Notes under the pieces: generated by a model
What the model was told of the DNA's origin: nothing
Database searches by the model: none
The model's input: the letters and a program-made list of their open reading frames with translations, nothing else
NCBI GenBank assembly: GCA_034096865.1
Contig: JAWQFJ010025517.1
Span: forward strand, 7,501-39,256
DNA from: Theodoxus fluviatilis
Taxonomy: Eukaryota; Mollusca; Gastropoda; Cycloneritida; Neritidae
DNA: 31,756 nt
Direction: 5' to 3'
Position numbers and translations under genes: made by a program
In this document: in pieces, positions 15,031 through 25,670 of the stretch
Position numbering within the stretch: the first letter of the stretch is position 1
Layout of the letters: the number at the start of each line of letters is the position of its first letter

Positions 15031-18000
15031 AAATGAGGGCCAACCTCAACAAAGATTGACCAACACAGGTAGAGGACAGAAGTTGAGAAAGTGAGTCTCC
15101 ATTCTCAGCCAACTACCAACCGACAGTAGCAGGATTAAATACCCGACGTAAATAAAAATACAGTTTCTAATCTAGCACAGTAGGCATGTGATATGTTATA
15201 CATACAAACCCTTAGTGTACCCGATTTCTATTGAATAAGTTGGTTGCATTCAATACATACATGTGCAAATGGATACACCAGCTCAGTACAGATATTATTT
15301 CCTGCATTCAGGGAGGTGTACAATCGAAGGTAAACATCACTACAACTGTTTTCCCCCAAAGATTCTTTTAAAAAAATTTCCCTCTACAAAACCAACAAAT
15401 GCAACTTTTAGTTTGTTTTGCAAGTCGGTTATCTTGCACAGATGATAATGACAACATATCATCTTTTATCAAGGACAGAATTTTTTCCTTTTTTGTTGCC
15501 AAGATAGTATGGACATCCTTCTTTTCTTACATAAGGGAATAAAAATCTGACTGTTCTACTAATAAAATACCATTTTAGAGCACAAGTACTGTGTATATGC
15601 TATTACGTTGACTTGCTTTTTTATAGCAAAAGTTATTAGTTTGACTTTTTCTTGTTGTTGCAAATATAGATTCTATTTACACTGTACATGTGAATCCCAT
15701 CCACCATATTCGTTCAGTCATTCCATGTGCTGCATGCGGTTCTTTTTGTCACTCGCAAATGAATATGTTGTGCACTTTGTGTAATAAAAGTGTTTGTAAG
15801 CATGAAAAATGTATCACTTTATATTTGTATTTATGAATCTCAGACATTTTTGTTCAAAGTTGTGTATAATGTGAGGCAACGTTGATCAAGACAAGCTCTC
15901 AACTCAAACAGCTACGCATGCAAGCTAACATAATTGTTCAAGTTTATTTGAGGACAGAAGAAGAAGAGAAAAAAAAAGGAAAGTTATAAGCCATCCCTTT
16001 GTTCAGCATTGTACAGCACCAACATGATGCTCACATAGATAAGTAGTTCGATTTTTACACTGTTGCCACATTTTCAATTTTGATGCCTTTGTGAAGTCAA
16101 ATATTGATCAAGGCTGCCTGTCACATGTACACATGGTGAAACAATTCAGTTTCATACAATTTTCAGTGAAACTTTGAGCTATCCCTCAACTTTTAGGTGA
16201 AGTACAATTCCAAGTGCTCAGAATGAGAAAGAATATTCAAACTGTTCACATTCTGCTCCATGAGCAATTTGACAGTGGATGTTATCAGGCGTACACAAGC
16301 ACAAAAGGATAACCAAATACTGGTCCTTCAAGGCTTAGGTACATTTGATGCAACTTGTAGACACCCAAAATTGTATACACTTTTCCAGAGATGCGCAAAA
16401 AACCAACCTCAACCGGTTACCCTAAACAAGAGTTGATTTACTGGCACATGACTGAAAAATTATTAAACATGGATTGATTTGGAATTGCAAAATTTGGGGA
16501 AGAAGTTTGAAAGCCCTTCTCTGGTGGAGATTACATCAGGGTGGAATCGGGTTTCCTGTCTGTCACACTTGTGTCCTCGTCCCAAAACGCCACCAGAAGG
16601 CAACATTTCGCCAGACTTAATAAACAAGCACCACAAATGCTCACCAAGTCATAGACATGGGTAAGAGGAAAGAATTCTGAGGAAATGCCAATTCCAACAT
16701 ACACCCAATGCATTGCTTCCTGCACAGATCTCTCTCCTTTTCGAAAGCAGAAGCAATCATTGTCAGATGTTTTCCCGCCAAGAAGGAATTTCTAATACCC
16801 TGACATTTCCCCATATCTCTGCCAGTTTCATCTCTTGGAGCAATCAAACAGAACAGCAGAATAGATGGTGGCAAATGTATCGCAAATTAAATGTATATTA
16901 TGGCATGCAATCTTTATCTAATGTTGGTTATAACTCATGTTTCAATCACTTAATTCAGTGACGAGCTGAAATATTTGATGCATGACATGTCAAATCTTCA
17001 AGACAAAATAAGCTTAGAATCAAAGGAAATTCATCCCAACAGTGCGTTTTCATGATTGGTGTACACAACAGTGCAAACTAACCTCTTTTTTCCTCTCTGT
17101 AAAGGTGACTCTTGATATGCATAATGAACATCCAAATATGGGCAAACAGTGTTTTGTTTCATGCGGCTGTCCCAAACAACACATGTAAAAAGGGCCCTTG
17201 CAATTAAATGAACACGTAACATAATATCACCATGGCCAGTTCACTTGTTCAATGTCCTTTTGTTCCTGGGAGGCTGGCAGATGTGAACATATGCTAAGAG
17301 AATATCATCTGATGACCATTAAAACAACCCATGCCCCCATCAGTCTTGCTGTGTCCTTCCTTTTTCTTTTTTTTTCGTCACAGCAGATGGAAAATGTTAT
17401 CCTTGCAGCAAAAACATTTACTCTCTAATCATGATTCAAAGGAAATGGAATGATGTCTCTTGCATCCCAACAAACTTTAAAACATCAAAAGTATCAAAAC
17501 ACTCAATCTCACTCTCAAGCACCTGTGGATGTCGCCATCCTTGATCAAAAGGTTTTTTGTTGAAATGTTCATTTGCAGACATTATGTCTGATCATCAACC
17601 TGCACACTGATTGTTTTACAAGAACTTACATTCTTTTTCAGCCCTTGTGGAACAAACTATGCAATGTGAGAATGACAACAAGAAATAGCACAAAAATTGT
17701 CTAATGGTGCATAAAAAAAGCAAACAAACCACAAATGTAATGAAATTGAAACACTCATTCAAGACACAGGGAAAATTCCAACTTTGGATGGGAGTTTTAC
17801 CAAAATATGTACATACAGTTTTTGTTCGCTACACCCAAGAAAAAAACTGCAGGCATCTGGGTCGAACTTTCCAGATTCTTTTAAACTTTTTTTCCTTTAA
17901 ACAAGTCAGTTTTGCAGTCAACTGTAAGAAGCAACCATCGGGCATACCTGTGGTAACTTTGTCAGCGTGTATGGAGAAGTGTTTGTTCATGCTATCTTTG

Positions 18001-19240
18001 TTCATGGAGCAGGCGTGGAAAAAAAATTAGAAGAAAACATCAAATGGATACGAAGACTACTTTCACCTATAAACCACTCTTCAAAAAGGACTCTGAAAAC
18101 AGAGGGAGTATTCTCAAAACAGGATGCCACTACAGAAATGCTGAAGATTTGTTCTTTGTCCACAAGAGATCGTGCCTTTCATATCTGGCAAAATGCCACA
18201 ATAATGAAGAAGGAAGCTACATCAGAGTAATATCTCAGTCTTTGATCTCACCGGAGGGAGAGACAACTAGCAGTCTCTTACAGGAACAATTTCAGTTAAC
18301 ACAGGCAACTTCTGTTAGCCTGCTATGATATACGGCTAGACTATGCTAACCATTACCATTCAGCACTACATCAGCTATTCTAACTGCTCTACAGAATCTA
18401 TGCAAGGAAACGTCTATGTACCCTTTTCAACACAGGATGATAGTTTGTTCACAGTTACAGCGTACAGGTAAGTAACATTGGCCTGCAGGCAAATCATCTT
18501 TCCTACAAAAATCACAGCTCTGAGACGCCAGGCTACGACCAGAGTATTAAGAGATTGTTGCTCTTAGAACAATGCACAGCCCAATCAATTTCACGTCGAA
18601 AAAAAAAAGCAGAAGTGGAAACTCCTCCTTCCCAACAAATGCTGCACACACTGCAAAACTTAATTTATGGAAACTTTCTTTGGGAAAGCCCATTTAGCGA
18701 GAAAGGTCTATTTTTTCCTCTATCCATTTTTGCTTGACAGTGGCATCAAATATTCAATCTAAAAATCACTTTATCCCTCACACACAACTCTCCTTCCAGA
18801 CAAACAATTAAGGCAGTTTACCTGACCTCTTTGGGTAATGTTCTACTTATTCAGAGCATCAGAGCAACCATAAACATTTGCTATCAGAAAGAAAAAAATG
18901 AAGACAAACAAGAAAAAAATATTTAAAAAACACCACAAAACAGTGATAAGACAGGAGGCCAACAAACAGATCACAAAGCAAAGTTGGATGGCCCAATCCA
19001 CTTCTGCAGTGGCCTTGCTTCTAAAAGTGCAAACAAATCACCCACATGTTGAAAGTGTTCATTGATTAATTAATTAAAAGTGGACAGAAATATCACCATG
19101 GAAGTGAGTCTGCCTGCGCAATATTTCGTCAAAGTGGCTCAGTCAGAGTTGTGCAGTTGCTGCGAAGAGTTTCAACTTTACACGTCCGTCCTCCTCACAC
19201 GCCTGCAACAAAAATGTGCAGAGGCATTTTAGACCCTTTG
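15031..19240. other. AT-rich non-coding stretch, possibly partly 3' UTR of KIF23
   Basis: There is no open frame with recognisable content on either strand in about 4.2 kb. Base composition is like UTR or intergenic DNA. It lies downstream of the KIF23 stop codon on the minus strand, so some may be transcribed as 3' UTR, but the transcript end is not determined. Confidence 0.5.
15943..15948 (-). promoter_or_regulatory. Candidate polyadenylation signal AATAAA (minus strand)
   Basis: Plus-strand TTTATT is AATAAA on the minus strand, about 5.3 kb past the KIF23 stop. Other minus-strand candidates occur near 14202 and 14270. Such hexamers are common by chance in AT-rich DNA, so this is only one possibility. 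Confidence 0.2.
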
Positions 19241-19247
19241 AAAACAA

Positions 19248-19508
<261 letters not shown>

Positions 19509-19615
19509 CAGACCTGTTTACCCCTAAAACTTTGCATGTGTAGTTTGTGGGAGCAAAAGTGAAGAAATGTGTAGTTTTGTAATTGAATGTGTAGAATTTC
19601 TGGGGTCGGCTCTCT

Positions 19616-19618
<3 letters not shown>

Positions 19619-19654
<36 letters not shown>
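19619..19654. repeat. 36-base G run
   Basis: An uninterrupted guanine homopolymer inside the candidate transposon, with quadruplex-forming potential. Its length is likely to vary between individuals and to be uncertain in an assembly. Confidence 0.9.
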
Positions 19655-19891
19655 CGCTATTGCGGGATTTTTTTTTTGGTCAAAAGTTCTTAAGGCCATT
19701 TTGATTCATTTCTCCTAAAACGCCTAAAAAACCATAATTTTTGTTACTTTTGTAAACTTAAAAATTATTCCATTTTTTTTTTCCTATTGCGGGGGACCGC
19801 TATTGCAGGATTTTTTGGGTCAAAAGTTCTTAAGGCCATTTTGATTCTTTTGTCCTAAAACGCAAAAAAAAAAAAAACATTTTTTGTTACT
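19655..19891. repeat. Imperfect direct repeat of about 93 bp, two copies
   Basis: 19655-19747 and 19798-19891 share CGCTATTGC(G/A)GGATTTTTT, then the identical block TCAAAAGTTCTTAAGGCCAT, then TCCTAAAACGC and TTTTTGTTAC. Both lie inside the candidate transposon. Confidence 0.85.
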
Positions 19892-20445
19892 TACCCCCAA
19901 AAAATCGGGTTTTACCGATAGCGCTCAGCCTAGGCAGCACCCACCACCACGCCTGACTGACTTAGCCTGTCCGGGGAGTTTCACCTAAACCCGGACGCAT
20001 TACTTTTTGTCACGTTTGCGTCCAACATCAGCGTCGGGCCCTGGACTTAGGGCCTAGGGACAACCCGTTGAGAGTCAAACATGGGATTGGGTTAGAATAT
20101 AAAGCTTCACCCGTTATTGATAAAAACCAAAAAAATGTCTAAGTCAACCAATAAAACTTTCCACCGTGGCTGACGGAAAAATGGGAGTCGCAGACAGTGC
20201 AATGGCTGAATGAGCAAACTGTTTTCATTTCTGCGAAGTGACAAGGCATAGGTATTCCTCATGATATTTTGGCAGAAAGACTTGGCTCAGCACTTTGCTC
20301 GTCTTCTTCTTTTTGGTTGGTGGCATTTCGGAGTCATTTTCTTCACAGTTCTCATCTTCAGTTTCGTGTGCTCTTAGTTCAACCATTGTCTCGAAAAGCG
20401 CACGAGGGTTGGCAGTAAAACCGCCCCGAGTTGCACAGTCCTGGT

Positions 20446-20640
20446 GCTTGAAAGCGCTGGACGGGAGCAGCGATTGCGGCGCTCAAACGCTTCGCTAAAT
20501 TTCCCGCTCATCACAGCTTGCAAGCGCTGTCGAGACTCGCTAAATTTTCCTCTCATCACCGCTTGCAAGCTGCGATGAGCGGGAAATTTAGCGAAGCGTT
20601 TGAGCTGCGCAATCGCTGCTCCCGTCCAGCGCTTTCAAGC
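20446..20640. repeat. Near-perfect inverted repeat (81-bp arms, 33-bp loop)
   Basis: 20446-20526 is the reverse complement of 20560-20640 with about three mismatches. Each arm contains TTTCCCGC or its complement, an exact E2F-type core, plus TTCGCTAAA. The loop carries a diverged partial third copy of the inner arm (CTCGCTAAATTTTCC, then TCTCATCAC). DNA or RNA of this segment would fold into a long hairpin. Confidence 0.92.
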
Positions 20641-20645
20641 GTGAA

Positions 20646-20815
20646 GTGCAGGGAGGAAGGATGACGTAATATCTTGGCGCGAAGAATGACGCCACTTCTG
20701 GCGTCTCTTCTCTCAAACAAAGGTTATAGGTTACACATAGTGTAGGGAGGAAGGATGACGTAATATCTTGGCGCGAAGAATGACGCCACTTCTGGCACGG
20801 AAGAGTGACGTAATC
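20646..20815 (+). repeat. 57-bp direct repeat carrying CRE-like and E2F-like boxes
   Basis: 20646-20702 and 20740-20796 differ at one base. Each contains ATGACGTAAT followed by TTGGCGCGAA, an exact match to the palindromic E2F site TTSGCGCSAA, and then TGACGCCA. A third TGACGTAA lies at about 20807. It could be a promoter fragment carried by the surrounding element; no transcript start is known. Confidence 0.8.
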
Positions 20816-21023
20816 CTCGGGGCTGCATGCGCTGCATGCAGCAAACGTCTTCCGCCCTAAAACAAGGATCGGCAAAAAAATATGTCAAGCGAGATAATGA
20901 AAATTGCGGATTGTGATATGCGTAGCCGAAACAATACCCTTTGCGTAGAAAACAATAGACTTGCGTAGTATAGTATGCAAATGCGTAGTTTACTACGCTC
21001 AATGCGTAGTGTAAACAGGTCTG

Positions 21024-21162
21024 CCACATGCACACACACCACACAACACACACATATACAACACACACACACAACACACTACACACACACACACACACTC
21101 TACACATACACACTACACACACACACACATTACCAAAACACACTCACACACACACACACACA

Positions 21163-21203
<41 letters not shown>

Positions 21204-21207
21204 CACT
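21024..21207. repeat. (CA)n-rich microsatellite next to the KIF23 stop codon
   Basis: Interrupted (CA)n/(CACT)n sequence ending a few bases before the minus-strand stop codon at 21220-21222. It would lie in the proximal 3' UTR of the KIF23 mRNA as (TG)n. Confidence 0.92.
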
Positions 21208-21219
21208 TTCTCTCTTCAC

Positions 21220-21408
21220 TCACTTGAGACCGTGTCCCTCAATGGCGACGTTACAGCGATCCTCTGTGTCGGTCCACTCGCCCTCAAAGTCTTCGGGTCT
21301 GGCAGTGGGACTGCGGCGTTTCTTGGAGCCTGGAGAAGTCTTGCGCAGTTCCTCCACATCATTGAAGACCACCGCTGCTCCGCCACCAGGGGTCCGCAGA
21401 ATGTCACC
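21220..21408 (-). CDS. KIF23: Last coding exon of kinesin-6 KIF23/MKLP1 (partial gene)
   Basis: The minus strand from 21408 reads 62 codons then TGA (21220-21222), beginning GDILRTPGGGAAVVFNDVEE, with SKKRRSPT and EWTDTEDRCNVAIE. This matches the C-terminal tail of MKLP1, where a GD..(K)T.GGG..V.F.D.E.L...SP block is followed by a basic KRRS patch and EWTD.E.RC.VA. A TTCTCCACAG acceptor abuts the exon (21409-21410 = AG). The phase-0 junction before GD agrees with my memory of the vertebrate gene. KIF23 is the motor of centralspindlin, with RACGAP1/CYK-4, at the spindle midzone during cytokinesis. The basic patch is the region known for 14-3-3 and Aurora B control. The protein stops at EGHGLK, earlier than the human tail. 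The motor and stalk exons lie outside the window, presumably beyond the satellite. Confidence 0.82.
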   Translation of the reverse strand, partial: GDILRTPGGGAAVVFNDVEELRKTSPGSKKRRSPTARPEDFEGEWTDTEDRCNVAIEGHGLK

Positions 21409-21412
21409 CTGT

Positions 21413-21597
21413 GGAGAATGAATGAATGAATGAATGAATGGATGGAGAAGTTTAAATTAATGGCCTATTAATCTTTTCAGGCTATTAATAAGGCCAATGA
21501 TTACAATCACTTAAGCTGGTTAAGAGTCAAAGCAAGCTTAGTCATTCACATTTCATAAATATAAGGAGACATGGTGGGTCAACTGACAAGGGGAGAA
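21413..21597 (-). mobile_element. SINE-like element, copy 3, abutting the KIF23 splice acceptor
   Basis: (GAAT)n then GGATGG at the left, followed by GGCTATTAATAAGGCCAATG and GGAGACATGGTGGGTCAA, in the same order as copies 1 and 2 but more diverged. GGAGAA at 21413-21418 and 21592-21597 may be a short TSD. On the minus strand the (CATT)n tail ends at TTCTCCACAG, the acceptor of the exon at 21408. Confidence 0.65.
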
Positions 21598-21985
21598 AAA
21601 GCTGGGCTACATGTGTTACCAGCAATGGATTTGTGATGAAACACTTAGAAAGGGACATGTTTAGGCTCTTTATTAAAAGGTTGCAGGTAAAAATGTAATT
21701 ACACGGATGGAAAGCAGCAGCTTTCTGAAAAACTCTGCAAGGATGAAAAATAGCAAAAGAGTGGCATTAGCACCCCTGCATGGTACACTGACAACATAGA
21801 AACAGATGTCTGGGGACTCCCTCTTGTAAAACAAGGGGCACAGATTGCAACATTAGGAAACAGCAGTTTTCTTACTCAGCAAGGATAGTATATAGAATAG
21901 TCACATTGATGTGCCTGTACAAGAAAACTGACCACAAGCAAACAACCAAATACACTGTTGAATGCATCTTTTTTCCCATCAGGAG
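21598..21985. other. Intron-like sequence, nothing recognised
   Basis: Unique sequence upstream of the last KIF23 exon on the minus strand. No coding block, RNA gene or repeat is supported. Confidence 0.5.
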
Positions 21986-21987
21986 TT

Positions 21988-22129
21988 GGCATAATGGGTT
22001 GATATGTCGGCAATTTGGCATAGTGGCTTGACATGTCGGCAATTTGGCATAATGGCTTGACATGTCGGCAATTTTGCATAGTGGTTTGACATGTCGGCAA
22101 TTTGGCACAGTGGCTTGACATGTCGGCAA
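21988..22129. repeat. 29-bp minisatellite, five copies
   Basis: TGTCGGCAA occurs at about 22006, 22035, 22064, 22093 and 22122, always 29 bp apart. The unit is TTGACATGTCGGCAATTTGG plus about nine bases. Copies differ by a few substitutions only. Confidence 0.92.
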
Positions 22130-22660
22130 CAGGACAAGACAAATAGGTGTCGTGGTACAGTCCCTGCTCTGACCACTTGATGCCATTTCTAGCTCTGCTG
22201 TGACTTCACACTACATTGCTTGCCTCTCTTGACAAGGTGTAAAAGGGGTACCGGGGAACACTGGAAATGTAAAGGTAGAGGTGCTCTTTTTTATATTGCA
22301 ACATTTCCATTCATTGATGGATGCTCAACCCACAAAATGTGACCCCCTGGTCACCGGGCTGCTCAATCTCTCAGTCCAACACCATCTCAACTCCCTGGGA
22401 ATCATGCAACCAGGCTGCGAATAAATGCACCAAAGTCAACTTTCACCATTTTCCATCTCAGCCCTCTCAGGCACCCCTTTTACTCCTGAGTAGGGTTGTG
22501 GATGTGATGTAGAGCCACCCAACCTAAACATGGCAGCGAACCAGAATCAGAGTAATGTTATTCAAGGCAACCCTCTAACCTGACATCTTCACATAATCTG
22601 CATAATTAATTATCTACTACTGTTTCAATGTTTCTCAGTAGCCTCTTGGGCTGCTTGGGG
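22130..22660. other. Intron-like sequence, nothing recognised
   Basis: A 63-codon open frame at 22321-22512 has no recognisable content and no splice context. I see no gene. Confidence 0.5.
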
Positions 22661-22663
22661 CCG

Positions 22664-22867
22664 CCCCTGGCTGAGCTACTGGAGCAGGTCCCTGGCTGAG
22701 CTACTGGAGCAGGCCCCTGGCTGAGCTACTGGAGCAGGCCCCTGGCTGAGCTACTGGAGCAGGCCCCTGGCTGAGCTACTGGAGCAGGCCCCTGGCTGAG
22801 CTACTGGAGCAGGCCCCTGGCTGAGCTACTGGAGCAGGCCCCTGGCTGAGCTACTGGAGCAGGCCCC
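22664..22867. repeat. 25-bp minisatellite (VNTR), eight copies
   Basis: CTGGCTGAGCTACTGGAGC recurs every 25 bp, eight times, with essentially one difference (a T for C at the first junction, about 22689). Such homogeneity indicates recent expansion and probable copy-number polymorphism. Confidence 0.95.
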
Positions 22868-23690
22868 GAAAGCCCAGCAGCCAGGGGTTCCAGCTGATGA
22901 GGGGGATATTGAGTGGCTGCTGGTTGTATATAAATGTATTACTCTGCACTGGTCTAGTTGACAGTGAACACTGCTTTTCCTATTTTATGCTGGATGGGGA
23001 AAATTCCTGTTCAAAGACAATGAATAAAGTATCTGTATGTCTATATCTCTATCTGTATCAATTACCTCTACCACAACCCCAACATAAGTACAAATTTTGT
23101 TTGCTGAGACTTATAACAATGCATGTGATAAAGAGCTATAAGATATTCATTATGGCATCCCATAATGCCATAAAGAGAGAGTCTCCCCCCAAAAGTCCTC
23201 CTCATAGGTAGGATGACCCAATTCTCTGGTCAGATGTTAACCAACATTTCAAAATCAAAATTCATGCAGAAAGACTGAAGTTTTTAATGTTACTTTGAGT
23301 CTGAACATTGCTGTTCAAATAAAGTCCTGTTAGTAACCTTTTTCATGCAAACTGTTCAATTGAAGCCACTGAGAATGCAACATTTCACCAAGTGACAGAA
23401 AAACCTAGAGGCAAAAAAAAAAAGCCAGAAAATGTCTCATTTGACCCTTCCACTAGTCAAAAGGCACACAACCGAATGACCACTTGAAAGATTTCCTCCA
23501 ACACAGCAAATCTGAAATCTTTCTGAATGTATCACCAGCTGTTTTGATTTCCAAACTGGGACAACTGGAGAGATCTTCTCTGACACAGCAGATGTGAACT
23601 GTTCCAAACTACATAACCACCTGTCATGGTGCATAGCAAGACTGAAGCTGGACGATTTTCAAACTCGGATCAAACTCGTGAAAATGCAGC
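22868..23690. other. Intron-like sequence, no gene seen
   Basis: AT-rich, with only short open frames. About 23490-23625 contains a faint two-copy repeat (ACACAGCAAATCTGAA and ACACAGCAGATGTGAA), too degenerate to define. Confidence 0.5.
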
Positions 23691-23697
23691 CATACCT

Positions 23698-23860
23698 GAA
23701 GCAGGTTTCATAGGACTATGGTGTGCTAGCAACTGCAATCACTGAAATGGACTATAGTAATTTTTGCTAGTTAAAAAAAAAATAAACATTAGTCAACAGC
23801 ATAATAGACTGTTTCAGTGATTACCTCTGCTAGCAGACCATAGTCCTATGAAACCCCTTC
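23698..23860. repeat. Foldback (inverted-repeat) element 1
   Basis: 23698-23756 pairs with 23805-23860. The shared core is GGTTTCATAGGACTATGGT, then CTGCTAGC or GTGCTAGC, then AATCACTGAAA. The loop contains an A-rich run. The shape suits a small palindromic MITE; no clear TSD was found by eye. Confidence 0.85.
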
Positions 23861-23969
23861 TGGTTTCCCTCATCGGCTGGAACTAGGCTTGAGACTTTTG
23901 GTACCCTTTCCACCTCATCCTGCTCTTCCTTTGCCCTCCCTCTAAATAACTGACTGATCTAATCTTACT

Positions 23970-24245
23970 GTTAGACTTCCGCATGTGGGCCACACCAGTG
24001 GACTTGTCCAAGAAGAGAGGTGCGGGAAAGACAGCAAGGATGACGCAACACAAGCTGACGGACCACAGCATCTGTCTGGCTGCGTTTTTACATGGACATT
24101 TTTTAAAGCATAAACGCCAATGTAAAAACGCAGCCAACCAAATGTTGAGACCCGTCAGCTTGTGTGTAATGTCATCTTTGCCTTCTTTCCCACATCCCTC
24201 TCCTTGGACGAGTCCACTAGTATGGGCCGCCTGTGGAAGTCTAAC
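23970..24245. repeat. Foldback (inverted-repeat) element 2
   Basis: Arms 23970-24095 and 24117-24245 (126 and 129 bp, about 80% identical by eye) surround a 21-bp loop. Shared blocks are GTTAGACTTCC at the outer ends, AGTGGACT.GTCCAAG, CACAAGCTGACGG and GGCTGCGTTTTTACAT at the inner ends. No coding capacity. It lies 110 bp from foldback element 1. Confidence 0.88.
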
Positions 24246-25030
24246 GGATCGGACTAACCCAGCTAATGTCAGCTGACTACCAGCTGTTTCCTTTCATGTT
24301 TCTCTCCTTGGACTCGCTGTTCTATATTTAGCTCTGTAGTGAAGACTTAGGGCAGAGTTGCCCGCACTCTCCTAAATGTTACTAAATTTAGAAGTATGAG
24401 CCGAGTAGAAAACTAGTCGAGCCAGCCAACAACTTCACCAGGCAGCTAGGGGTGGTTTGGAAATTGTGTGACGAGTGGAGTGTAGCATTTCGAAGAATTC
24501 AATTTTTCATACACTTAGGCTTTTGAGGATTTACTCCAGCAGCTCAGCCACAGGCGGCCTCACAAGGCTACAGTGAGTGGGGCATTGGGACTACATTAGG
24601 TCGTTTCAGGAATCCCACAGACTTCCAAGAAAAAAAAATCACAACTTTTCAATCACTTTGTGAAAAATTCTATGACATTTTCTTGCCCAAATCTGTGAAA
24701 ATTTACATTTACTGCTGGGGGAGTCTGGTTTCTGTTCATAGTAATGGCCAGCAGAACGCAGGCTTAGCATCTCCAGCTCAATGACCTTGTGTCCAGTCTA
24801 GAGAGGTGCCTCTGCAAGCCATGAAACTGGAAGTGACCACTTGCACGCTGATAAGCACAATTATTTTTAAAAACGTCGGCCATACCGAAATTTCTTAACT
24901 TTTCCATGACTTTTCAGTTTTAGTTAAATTCTCAAAATATTTGGCAAATTAAAAAACTTTTCCAGTTTTTAATTAAATGACCGTGGGGACCCTGTTGTTT
25001 AGACTTTATACAGGTTTGTATGTAGTTTTC
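24246..25030. other. Intron-like sequence, nothing recognised
   Basis: AT-rich unique sequence with short frames only. No KIF23 exon could be found here or elsewhere upstream of 21408 within the window. Confidence 0.5.
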
Positions 25031-25039
25031 ACAGATATA

Positions 25040-25447
25040 CAGATCCAATCACTAACCGTTGCCTACCTGGGTACCAAAAGGTAAAGACACCGGTTTTTAT
25101 GTAGTGACTTATCACCCACGTCTGGGTCTCAGAATAACTTTACACTTTATCCCCTGATCCATGGGCCACTTGATGGAACCAGTTCTGGTACCTGACGACA
25201 CGCTTGGTGACAGACAGACAGGATGAGAGAGCCAGCACCATCTCCACTCCCCATGGTGCTTTCCCACCCAGAGCTGGCTCATGGCTACATACAAGGGGTA
25301 ATCGCACCACAATCCCACCAGTCTTCACAGGCACCCAGTTTTACATCTGGGTGGGGAGAGACATGGTGAGTTATGCACCTTGCCCAAGCTGGAATCGACC
25401 GAGGTCGAGCACTCTACCCGCCCGACTAGAGACCCAACTAACCACCT
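25040..25447 (-). mobile_element. tRNA-derived SINE candidate
   Basis: The minus strand carries GGTCGATTCC (plus 25391-25400), close to box B GGTTCGANTCC. Upstream of it is GGGCGGGTAGAGTGCTCGACC, matching the D-loop-to-anticodon layout of a tRNA head with a box-A-like TAGTCGGGCGGG (plus about 25417-25428). The body continues to about 25040. A TSD was not identified, so the ends are approximate. Confidence 0.55.
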
Positions 25448-25592
25448 AAGAAGAGACGAAGCTCCACCCAAGCAAAGAGAGGAAAGAAAAGTGAGGTGAG
25501 TTTCCCAAAACTATAAGTTAGTCTGGTCAAAGGGAATTGGGTAGTTTCCTTTTCTTTTCTTTTTGGGGGTGATTGCTGTAATTATACACAAC

Positions 25593-25612
25593 ATTCAGTC
25601 AGTCAGTCAGTT
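25593..25612. repeat. Short (CAGT)n run
   Basis: About four to five CAGT units just before the satellite array. Confidence 0.8.
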
Positions 25613-25670
25613 CTTGTGATAAGTCCATTTCCAAAACCACTCACAGACTGCTTTTTTGTTTCAATGTCGA

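Larger units (their letters stand above)
19509..21023. mobile_element. Non-autonomous DNA transposon candidate, 13-bp TIRs, inserted in (CA)n
   Basis: The left end is CAGACCTGTTTAC (19509-19521) and the right end is its exact reverse complement (21011-21023). Both flanks are CA-repeat, and the 8 bp outside each end share CACAT in the same register (ACACATAT and CCACATGC), which suits a decayed 8-bp TSD. Subterminal TG(T/C)GTAG motifs recur at both ends in the same orientation. No transposase is visible. TIRs starting CAG and an 8-bp TSD would fit hAT, but the assignment is weak. Confidence 0.65.

Noticed and set aside
15782..15787. Plus-strand AATAAA as the polyadenylation signal of the zinc-finger gene
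   Set aside because: It lies about 5 kb beyond the stop, past an array and SINEs, and such hexamers are frequent in this AT-rich stretch; nothing links it to that transcript.
20975..21429. Plus-strand ORFs of 133-148 codons running through the (CA)n tract into the KIF23 exon
   Set aside because: His/Thr-rich microsatellite translation followed by the antisense of the KIF23 exon, whose minus-strand reading has clear family similarity and a splice acceptor.
25040..25447. A functional tRNA gene
   Set aside because: Box B and a partial tRNA-like head are present, but the cloverleaf cannot be completed and a long unrelated body follows; a SINE fits better.
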